Shown: one piece after another, positions 57,269-64,000 of the stretch
How the letters are laid out: each line of letters opens with the position of its first letter
Position numbering within the stretch: the first letter of the stretch is position 1
NCBI RefSeq assembly: GCF_012277075.1
Contig: NZ_JAAXMT010000001.1
Location: forward strand, 20,229 to 84,228
Direction of reading: 5' to 3'
DNA from: Streptococcus alactolyticus
Lineage (GTDB): Bacteria; Bacillota; Bacilli; Lactobacillales; Streptococcaceae
Length of the DNA: 64,000 nucleotides
Program-made: the position numbers and the translations under genes
The notes under the pieces: model-generated
Database searches by the model: none
What the model saw: the letters and a program-made list of their open reading frames with translations, nothing else
What the model was told of the DNA's origin: nothing

Positions 57269-58174
57269 ATGAAATTGAAAAAGATATTTGGATTAGCAGG
57301 TGTGATTGCAGCATCAACAGTTTTATTGGCAGCTTGCGGAGGCAACTCAAAATCAGCATCAGATGACTCAACACTTAAAGTTGGAATCATGACATTGGAT
57401 GATAGCACAGAACCTGTTTGGGATGAAATCACAGAATTGGCTGAAAAGAAAGGTGTTAAAATCAAATTGGTTGAGTTTACAGATTACAACCAACCAAACG
57501 AAGCCCTTCAAAATGGGGAAATTGATGTCAACGCCTTCCAACACAAATATTTCTTGAGTAACTGGAACAAAGAAAATGACGGCACTATCGTTGAAGTAGC
57601 TGATACCTTTCTTAGCCCAATCCGTTTGTTCTCAGGAACAAAAAATAACGGTGATGCTAAGTACACAGATGTTGTAGATATTCCAGATAAAGCGACTATC
57701 TCAGTGCCAAACGATGCGTCAAACGAAAGCCGTGCCCTTTACTTGCTTCAATCAGCTGGTTTGATTAAATTGGATGTTTCAGGTAATGAGTTGGCAACTA
57801 TCAAAAACATTTCATCAAATCCAAAGAATTTGGATATCAAAGAAGTGGATGCTGCACAAACAGCTTCAACACTTAACTCAGTAGATGCGGCAGTTATCAA
57901 CAACTCTTATGCCCAATCTGCAAATGTTAACTATGATACAACTCTTTACACAGAACCAATCGATGATAATTCAGACCAATGGATTAACGTGATTGCAGCC
58001 CAAAAAGATTGGAAGAAATCAGACAAGGCTGACGCCATTGAAACTTTGGTATCTGTTTATCAAACAGATGAAGTTGGTAAGGAAATCGAAAAAGCATCAA
58101 ACGGTATCGATATTCCTGCTTGGAAAGGTGCTAAAACATCATCAACTTCTGAATCGTCATCATCAAATGAATGA
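57269..58174 (+). CDS. metQ: Methionine ABC transporter substrate-binding lipoprotein
   Basis: A 301-residue NlpA/MetQ lipoprotein. Signal peptide with lipobox LLAACGG, then binding domain GIMTLDDSTEPVWDEITELA and NVNYDTTLYTEPIDD. SD AAAGAGG selects ATG 57269 over one at 57251. A Ser/Glu-rich tail ends the protein. It heads the MET-box operon; a strong hairpin right after it probably lets metQ be made in excess over metN and metI. Confidence 0.95.
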   Translation: MKLKKIFGLAGVIAASTVLLAACGGNSKSASDDSTLKVGIMTLDDSTEPVWDEITELAEKKGVKIKLVEFTDYNQPNEALQNGEIDVNAFQHKYFLSNWNKENDGTIVEVADTFLSPIRLFSGTKNNGDAKYTDVVDIPDKATISVPNDASNESRALYLLQSAGLIKLDVSGNELATIKNISSNPKNLDIKEVDAAQTASTLNSVDAAVINNSYAQSANVNYDTTLYTEPIDDNSDQWINVIAAQKDWKKSDKADAIETLVSVYQTDEVGKEIEKASNGIDIPAWKGAKTSSTSESSSSNE

Positions 58175-58192
58175 GCCAAAAGATAAGAATCA

Positions 58193-58220
58193 GGTGTGTT
58201 CTTAACACACCGATTTTCTT
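58193..58220 (+). terminator. Hairpin between metQ and the peptidase gene
   Basis: GGTGTGTT (58193-58200), loop CTT, AACACACC (58204-58211), then a T-rich tail broken by C. Likely a partial terminator that sets subunit ratios. Confidence 0.75.
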
Positions 58221-58269
58221 TGTAGGCGGTATTTCTGAGTAAAATGTGAGCGTTGTGAAAGGTAGCAAA

Positions 58270-59652
58270 ATGGTCGTAAACGAAAATGAGCAATTAGAAA
58301 AATTTTATCAAGATGAACTCACACAGTATTATTTTGAAGCGCTGGGGCGTTTGATTGCCAAAAAATCCATCTTCGCTCAACAGATTGGTTTGGCTGAGGT
58401 TGCGGGTGAGTTGGGGCAGTTGTTTACAGAAGCTGGTGCTGAGGTGACAATTGACGATATCTGTACGGCACCGCTGGTTTTGGCTCGATTTAAGAGTAGT
58501 CATCCTGAAGCTAAAACCATCATTTTTTACAATCATTATGATACGGTGCCTGCTGATGATGACCAACCGTGGACATCCAATCCATTTGAATTGACGGTTC
58601 GTGATGGGTATATGTACGGTCGGGGTGTGGATGATGACAAAGGACACATTACCGCGCGTTTGACTGCCGTTCAAAAGTACCGTCGTCAGCACGGTGATTT
58701 ACCTGTCAATGTGATTTTTCTCATGGAAGGGGCAGAAGAATCGGCTTCTGTTGGTTTAGAAACCTACCTGGAAAAATATGCTGATGAATTGCGTGGTGCG
58801 GATTTGTTGGTTTGGGAACAAGGCATTTCAAATGCTAAAGGACAAATCGAGATTTCAGGTGGAACCAAGGGCATTGTGACCTTTGATATGGTCGTGGATT
58901 CAGCGAAAATTGATATTCATTCGAAATTTGGTGCGGTGATTGATACAGCAACGTGGTACTTGCTCAAGGCGATTACATCCTTACGAGATGATGAGGGACG
59001 CTTGCTAGTGGATGGCATTTACGACCAGGTGACACCGCCAAATGAACGAGAGTGGCAATTGGCTTTGGAGCACGCTAATTTAGACCCTGAGCGTTTGCAG
59101 GACTTGTATGGATTGACCTTGCCGCTATTGACCAAAGATACAGAATCATTAGTGAAAACCGTCTTTTTTGAGCCTGCTATTACCATTGAAGGCATAACGT
59201 CAGGCTATCAAGGGCAAGGGGTTAAAACGATTTTACCATCAAAAGCAAGATCTAAGATGGAAGTTCGCTTGGTACCTGGCTTGGATCCAAAAGAAACCCT
59301 TGCTCACATTAGAAAGCATTTGGACAAACACGGTTTTGAACAAGTGGAATTGATTTACACCTTGGGTGAAAAGGCTTATCGTAGCGATATGTCAGACCCT
59401 GCTATTTTAAATGTCATCGAGATTGCCAAGGCATTTTCACCAAATGGAGTATCTGTCTTGCCAACCACTGCGGGAACAGGCCCAATGCACCAAATCTTTG
59501 AAGCCTTGGAAGTTCCAATTGCGGCATTTGGAATTGGTAATCCAAATAGTAGCGACCATGCTGGCGATGAAAATGTAAAATTAGCTGATTACTACACCCA
59601 CATTGAGATGATTGAGGAGTTAATTAAGAGTTATGACAAAACCCATTATTAA
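58270..59652 (+). CDS. M20 family metallopeptidase
   Basis: A 460-residue dinuclear zinc peptidase. Metal ligands: [22 protein letters not shown] and [17 protein letters not shown] chooses ATG 58270. It overlaps metN by 20 bases and always sits inside the streptococcal metQ-metN-metI operon. It may free methionine from peptides or acylated forms; the substrate is inferred from position only. Confidence 0.9.
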   Translation: MVVNENEQLEKFYQDELTQYYFEALGRLIAKKSIFAQQIGLAEVAGELGQLFTEAGAEVTIDDICTAPLVLARFKSSHPEAKTIIFYNHYDTVPADDDQPWTSNPFELTVRDGYMYGRGVDDDKGHITARLTAVQKYRRQHGDLPVNVIFLMEGAEESASVGLETYLEKYADELRGADLLVWEQGISNAKGQIEISGGTKGIVTFDMVVDSAKIDIHSKFGAVIDTATWYLLKAITSLRDDEGRLLVDGIYDQVTPPNEREWQLALEHANLDPERLQDLYGLTLPLLTKDTESLVKTVFFEPAITIEGITSGYQGQGVKTILPSKARSKMEVRLVPGLDPKETLAHIRKHLDKHGFEQVELIYTLGEKAYRSDMSDPAILNVIEIAKAFSPNGVSVLPTTAGTGPMHQIFEALEVPIAAFGIGNPNSSDHAGDENVKLADYYTHIEMIEELIKSYDKTHY

Positions 59653-60697
59653 ACTAGAAAATATTGACATTACCTTTTATCAGAAAAGACGCACCATTGA
59701 AGCGGTGAAAGACGTTTCTATCACGATTCACAAGGGCAATATCTATGGTATCGTTGGGTATTCAGGTGCAGGAAAATCGACTTTAGTGCGTACGATTAAC
59801 CTGCTACAACCACCAACGTCTGGTACAATTACCATTGGAGATGATGTGACCTTTTCAGATGGTCAGGTGCAGTTAAAAGGAGCTAAATTACGCCAAAAAC
59901 GCCAAAAAATTGGAATGATTTTCCAACATTTCAATTTGATGGCTCAAAAAACGGCGCGTCAAAATGTGGCTTTTGCCCTTAGACATTCATCTTTGTCTAA
60001 AGAAGAAAAAGACAAAAAAGTGTCGGAATTGTTGGAGTTGGTCGGCTTGTCAGAGCGTGCAGAGAATTACCCGTCACAATTATCGGGTGGTCAAAAACAG
60101 CGTGTGGCGATTGCGCGTGCCTTGGCAAATGACCCTGAAATCTTGATTTCAGACGAATCAACCTCGGCCTTAGACCCTAAAACCACCAAGCAAATTTTGA
60201 CCTTGTTGCAAGATTTGAACCAAAAATTGGGCTTGACGGTTGTGATGATTACGCACGAAATGCAAATTGTGAAAGACATTTGCCACCGTGTTGCTGTGAT
60301 GCAAAATGGGCATTTGATTGAAGAGGGTTCTGTTTTGGACATTTTTACTAGTCCAAAAGAAGCCTTGACCCAAGAATTTATCAAAACGGCTACGGGCATT
60401 GATGAAGCTTTGGTGAAAATCGAAAAACAAGACTTCATCCAAACCTTGCCAAAAAATGATTTATTGGTGCAATTAAAATACTCAGGAAGGTCAACTGATG
60501 AGCCTATCCTTAATCAAATTTACAAAGAGTTTGAAGTAACGGCAAATATCCTTTATGGGAATATCGAAATCTTGGCGGATACTCCAGTGGGTGAGATGAT
60601 TGTGGTCTTATCAGGTGAGCCTGATGCCCTTATGGGAGCCCAAAAAGCGATTGTAAAAGCTGGAATTGATTTGACTGTTTTGAAACGAGGTGCTTAA
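59633..60697 (+). CDS. metN: Methionine ABC transporter ATP-binding protein
   Basis: A 354-residue MetN. Walker [13 protein letters not shown], signature [15 protein letters not shown], Walker [11 protein letters not shown]-loop VMITHEM. The C-terminal NIL domain (about 270-354) is the methionine sensor for transinhibition. Starts inside the peptidase gene and abuts metI. Confidence 0.96.
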   Translation: MTKPIIKLENIDITFYQKRRTIEAVKDVSITIHKGNIYGIVGYSGAGKSTLVRTINLLQPPTSGTITIGDDVTFSDGQVQLKGAKLRQKRQKIGMIFQHFNLMAQKTARQNVAFALRHSSLSKEEKDKKVSELLELVGLSERAENYPSQLSGGQKQRVAIARALANDPEILISDESTSALDPKTTKQILTLLQDLNQKLGLTVVMITHEMQIVKDICHRVAVMQNGHLIEEGSVLDIFTSPKEALTQEFIKTATGIDEALVKIEKQDFIQTLPKNDLLVQLKYSGRSTDEPILNQIYKEFEVTANILYGNIEILADTPVGEMIVVLSGEPDALMGAQKAIVKAGIDLTVLKRGA

Positions 60698-61390
60698 ATG
60701 ACAGAATGGATTGAAACCTATTTACCAAATGTTTACCGCATTGGCTGGGAGGGAACGAATTCTTGGCCAGACGCGATTTACGCGACCCTTTACATGACAA
60801 GTATTTCTTTTGTCGTGGGTGGGCTTTTAGGATTGATTGTTGGCTTGTTTTTGGTGTTAACAGGACCCAATGGGGTCATCGAAAACAAGGTGGCATTTCA
60901 AATTCTAGATAAAATCACATCTGTTTTCCGTGCCATTCCGTTCATTATTTTGCTAGCGATTATTGCCCCAGTGACTTACTGGATTGTAGGGACAAACCTT
61001 GGTATGACAGCTGCTTTAGTACCTCTATCAGCAGCGACCTTTCCTTTCTTTGCTCGTCAGGTACAGGTGGTCTTGGCTGAACTTGACCAAGGGGTGATTG
61101 AAGCTGCTCAGGCCTCAGGAGCAACTCTTTGGGATATTATTAAGGTTTACCTAAGCGAAGGGTTGCCAGACCTTATTCGCGTGTCAACAGTGACCTTGAT
61201 TTCACTTGTCGGAGAAACGGCTATGGCTGGTGCTATCGGTGCTGGAGGACTTGGTTACATTGCCATTTACTATGGTTACAACCGTTCAAATACCGATGTG
61301 ACCTTGGTGGCAACCTTACTCATTCTTATTTTGATTTTCTTGATTCAATTTATCGGAGATTTCCTGACCAATAAATTAAGCCACAAATAA
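60698..61390 (+). CDS. metI: Methionine ABC transporter permease
   Basis: A 230-residue permease with five membrane helices. The EAA coupling loop is QGVIEAAQASGATLWDIIKVYL, split here after ATLW. It begins on the base after the metN stop. Completes a MetQNI importer. Confidence 0.95.
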   Translation: MTEWIETYLPNVYRIGWEGTNSWPDAIYATLYMTSISFVVGGLLGLIVGLFLVLTGPNGVIENKVAFQILDKITSVFRAIPFIILLAIIAPVTYWIVGTNLGMTAALVPLSAATFPFFARQVQVVLAELDQGVIEAAQASGATLWDIIKVYLSEGLPDLIRVSTVTLISLVGETAMAGAIGAGGLGYIAIYYGYNRSNTDVTLVATLLILILIFLIQFIGDFLTNKLSHK

Positions 61391-61418
61391 AAAGAAGGTG
61401 CTTGGCATCTTCTTTTTT
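61391..61418 (+). terminator. Terminator of the metQNI operon
   Basis: AAGAAGGTGC (61392-61401) pairs with GCATCTTCTT (61405-61414), with one G-U, T run. Confidence 0.85.
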
Positions 61419-61430
61419 GATGCACACAAA

Positions 61431-61459
61431 AACACCCAAGCGCCTTTAGCTTGGGTGTT
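61431..61459 (-). terminator. Terminator of brnQ
   Basis: AACACCCAAGC (61431-61441) and GCTTGGGTGTT (61449-61459) form a perfect 11-bp stem; the A run at 61427-61432 gives U on the minus transcript. Confidence 0.88.
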
Positions 61460-61465
61460 AGCAGG

Positions 61466-62839
61466 TTAATTTTTTTGAACTCTTTGAACGATGACGCCAA
61501 GGATAAATCCAACGACGGCAAAGCTAATCCAACCCATTGAGAATTGACCAAGTGGGACAACGCTGGTAAAGAAGTATACCACTCCGTTTGGTAGGTTAAA
61601 CAAACCAGTCATGGCTGAAAGGGTAGATAAGGCATCGTAAAGAGCAGGAATCATGGTGAATGCGATTGTCAAGCGATAGACAATCGGGCTATTTTGGAAG
61701 AATTTAGAGCAAAGCATCAAGAGAACGATAGCGATTGTTAATGGGTAAAGAAGGTAAAGCACAGGGAGTGACCATTTGATGAGTTCAGATAAGCCACCGA
61801 AGTAAAAGACTAAAGCAATCAAGGTAAAGATGGTTGCCCAGCTAACGTGCGATACTTTTGGTTGCAATTTATGGAAGTACTCCGCACAAGCTGTGATAAG
61901 TCCTGTTGCTGTTGTCAAACAAGCTAGGAAAATAGCCAAGGCTAATACCACTTGTCCGATATTACCAAGGTAAAAATGCGCTGACTGACTAAGAACATTT
62001 CCACCGTCAACAGGGGCACCGTTAAGCATGAATTGACCATCAGTAAAGCTAAAAAGGCTTTGTGATGTTGCTCCGATGCGTGCCACAAAGATGTAGATAA
62101 GTGCCAAAAGAACAGTAGCAATGATACCTGATTTGAAGGTTAGTCCAGCGACTTCAGATTGAGTCTTAGCACCGTGTTGCTTGCTGGCATCAATAACGAT
62201 AATGGCAAAGGCTAGTGAAGCAAGGGCGTCCATGGTACCGTAACCTTGGATAAGTCCAGCGACAAATGGCACATCTTTGAAAGCGTTGCTGATGTCATTA
62301 GCTGCATTGTGAGCTACTCCAATATCACCAGCTGGTTTGATAAAGGAAGCCACCACCAAAACAGCAATGATAATCAAAAGAGCAGGCGTCAAATATTTCC
62401 CAATACGGTCTGCGATTTTGCTTGGTCTGATCGCCAAGAGGTAAGATAAACCAAAGAAGAGCAAACCATAAACGATTTTGGCAATGAGATTGTCACCAAA
62501 GATGGGTTGGATACCAACTGAGAATGATGTTGCCCCCGTTCTTGGAATAGCAAAGAAGGGACCAATTGAAAGGTAAAGGGCAATTGAAAAGAGCAGGGCA
62601 TAGCGTTTTGAAACAGGTCGAACGAAGTCCTCCACGTCACTCGCCCCAGAGCGTGCAACAGCCACCACACCCAGCAATGGCAAAGTAACTCCAGTCAAGC
62701 AAAAGCCGATAATGGCAAGCGCCAAATTGCTTCCAGAGTAAATCCCTAAAAAGGCTGGGTAAATCAAGTTAGCTGCTCCAAAAAACAGAGCAAATAACAT
62801 AAATCCTATGATGACATAGATATTTTTAAAGGTTTTCAT
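61466..62839 (-). CDS. brnQ: Branched-chain amino acid carrier BrnQ
   Basis: A 457-residue LIVCS-family symporter for leucine, isoleucine and valine with about 12 helices. MKTFKNIYVIIGFMLFALFF start and FFGAANLIYPAFLG are typical. SD GAGGAGGAG fixes the start; the longer frame upstream is not used. A CodY-like box overlaps its promoter region. Confidence 0.94.
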   Translation of the reverse strand: MKTFKNIYVIIGFMLFALFFGAANLIYPAFLGIYSGSNLALAIIGFCLTGVTLPLLGVVAVARSGASDVEDFVRPVSKRYALLFSIALYLSIGPFFAIPRTGATSFSVGIQPIFGDNLIAKIVYGLLFFGLSYLLAIRPSKIADRIGKYLTPALLIIIAVLVVASFIKPAGDIGVAHNAANDISNAFKDVPFVAGLIQGYGTMDALASLAFAIIVIDASKQHGAKTQSEVAGLTFKSGIIATVLLALIYIFVARIGATSQSLFSFTDGQFMLNGAPVDGGNVLSQSAHFYLGNIGQVVLALAIFLACLTTATGLITACAEYFHKLQPKVSHVSWATIFTLIALVFYFGGLSELIKWSLPVLYLLYPLTIAIVLLMLCSKFFQNSPIVYRLTIAFTMIPALYDALSTLSAMTGLFNLPNGVVYFFTSVVPLGQFSMGWISFAVVGFILGVIVQRVQKN

Positions 62840-62892
62840 AATCTCCTCCTCGTTAAGAGATATATTAAAGTTGAGACAATTATAATTTAGAG

Positions 62893-62907
62893 AAATGTCT
62901 GACAATT
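62893..62907 (-). promoter_or_regulatory. CodY-like box upstream of brnQ
   Basis: On the brnQ strand AATTGTCAGACATTT matches AATTTTCWGAAAATT at 12 of 15 positions. brnQ is a standard CodY target in Firmicutes. Confidence 0.5.
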
Positions 62908-63046
62908 ATTATATCGAACGGATTCTTAACCGTCAATAGTCGTGAATTGGCAATTGCAAAATGGGGTATGGGGGGCAAGCATCGTTTGACGAAGCCCTTG
63001 TTTTATATTATGATAAGAAAGTTATTTCGTTATGAAGGGAGTTTCT

Positions 63047-64000
63047 ATGAGACATTTTATCAGTGTTTGGAATAGGACCAGTTTAATCAAACGCATTGTC
63101 ATCGGGGTGGTGCTTGGTTTGCTTTTGGGAATGCTGATTCCTAAGGTGAGTGTCATCGGTCTGTTGGGAGATTTATTTGTTGGTGGTTTGAAAGCTATTG
63201 CGCCTTTGCTTGTTTTTGCTTTGGTGGCAAATGCCTTGTCACAACACGAAAGAGGTAAGCGAACCAATATGTCCACCGTTATCGGACTTTATCTGATTGG
63301 GACCTTGGCGGCAGCCCTTGTGGCCGTTATGGTCAACTACCTTTTCCCGCTAACTTTAACTTTAGACGGCGTGAGCGATAGCAATTTATCGGCACCAGAA
63401 GGGATTGCACAGGTCTTTAAGGACTTGTTGCTCAAGATTGTGGATAACCCTGTGAATGCCGTGGCTTCTGCCAATTACATCGGGGTCTTGGCTTGGGCGG
63501 TCATTTTTGGTCTAGCCTTGCGAAATGTCAGCCCACAAACCAAAGAATTGCTTCAAACAACGGCAGAAGTGACGTCACAAGTGGTGCGTTGGATTATCAA
63601 TTTAGCGCCGTTTGGTATTCTAGGTTTGGTGTTTAAAACCGTTTCTGACAATGGGGTTGGGATTTTGGCCAATTATGGGATGTTGATTGTGACCTTAGTT
63701 GGTACCATGCTTTTTGTTGCCTTGGTGGTCAATCCGCTCATCGCCTTTATCATGATTCGTGAAAATCCTTATCCGCTGGTCTTTTGTTGCCTGCGTGAAT
63801 CGGGCTTGACTGCCTTTTTCACTAGAAGTTCAGCTGCCAACATTCCTGTCAATATGAAACTGTGTGAGGACTTGGGCTTGGATGAGGACACTTATTCGGT
63901 TTCTATTCCGCTGGGAGCAACGATTAACATGGCTGGTGCAGCGATTACCATCAATATTTTGACCTTGGCTGCTGTTAATACCTTGGGGATTCATGTTGAT
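63047..64000 (+). CDS. sstT: Serine/threonine:sodium symporter SstT (3' end outside window)
   Basis: 318 codons to the window edge, still open. DAACS-family sodium symporter: [18 protein letters not shown], then [20 protein letters not shown], split here after LLVF, the serine-rich reentrant loop [16 protein letters not shown], and [17 protein letters not shown]. The normal length is about 400, so about 80 residues are missing. SD GAAGGGAG. Confidence 0.93.
   Translation, partial: MRHFISVWNRTSLIKRIVIGVVLGLLLGMLIPKVSVIGLLGDLFVGGLKAIAPLLVFALVANALSQHERGKRTNMSTVIGLYLIGTLAAALVAVMVNYLFPLTLTLDGVSDSNLSAPEGIAQVFKDLLLKIVDNPVNAVASANYIGVLAWAVIFGLALRNVSPQTKELLQTTAEVTSQVVRWIINLAPFGILGLVFKTVSDNGVGILANYGMLIVTLVGTMLFVALVVNPLIAFIMIRENPYPLVFCCLRESGLTAFFTRSSAANIPVNMKLCEDLGLDEDTYSVSIPLGATINMAGAAITINILTLAAVNTLGIHVD

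Noticed and set aside
1..64000. CRISPR arrays, tRNA, rRNA, insertion sequences, prophage
   Set aside because: No regularly spaced repeats, no cloverleaf or rRNA sequence, no transposase or integrase frame was seen on either strand.

Overview
The window is a chromosomal segment of a low-GC Gram-positive coccus. The gene orders rpsF-ssb-rpsR, secA-(two DAHP synthases)-acpS-alr-recG, codY-pncA-like-gatCAB and yqeG-yqeH-yhbY-nadD-yqeK-rsfS-yqeM-tmcAL are streptococcal. MprF, a sucrose PTS locus and a decayed malolactic enzyme fit the Streptococcus bovis/equinus group (gallolyticus, infantarius, macedonicus, lutetiensis), but the species is inferred, not proven. I saw no rRNA, tRNA, CRISPR array, insertion sequence or prophage gene.

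Layout. 1-2140: end of trxA, an alcohol dehydrogenase killed by one stop codon but still behind a MerR-type promoter, a small thioredoxin-like protein, and a probable CiaR-driven small RNA. 2145-10000: an accessory block between mutY and rpsF. It holds a MutY lacking three of its four iron-sulfur cysteines, a CcpA-type promoter driving four 12-14 residue peptides that end in RYKNGD, a CLC channel fused to an alpha/beta hydrolase and coupled to mprF, and a frameshifted, truncated malolactic enzyme gene. 10217-18782: housekeeping (rpsF-ssb-rpsR, a DUF1129 protein, corA, uvrA, aminopeptidase P, comEB, efp). 18858-25216: Asp23-like protein and nusB, then the divergent sucrose locus scrB-scrR / scrA-scrK with LacI-type operators. 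25382-33810: secA, paired DAHP synthases, acpS, alr, recG. 33828-43439: a second CiaR-like transcript, asparaginase, a HAD-NTP-pyrophosphohydrolase fusion, a Usp protein, an aminotransferase, codY with its own CodY box, a pncA-like gene and gatCAB. 43573-53477: an EamA exporter, a MarR/MFS pair with a palindromic operator, a membrane-anchored protein with a 5' frameshift, and the yqeG-to-tmcAL ribosome/NAD/tRNA cluster. 53597-64000: an NmrA-like pseudogene, yebC, a glutamine amidotransferase, two solute-binding lipoproteins, the methionine transporter metQ-(M20 peptidase)-metN-metI under a perfect MET-box, brnQ with a CodY-like box, and the start of sstT.

Regulatory themes readable in the DNA are carbon (cre, ScrR operators), amino acids (CodY and MET boxes), cell-envelope stress (two CiaR-like promoters) and aldehyde or thiol stress (MerR-type promoter). 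Several genes are broken (adh, malolactic enzyme, NmrA-like, probably the 46547 gene), which points to ongoing gene decay. The most unusual feature is the RYKNGD microprotein array at 3338-4174. Its copies differ mostly at synonymous sites, and I could assign it to no known family.
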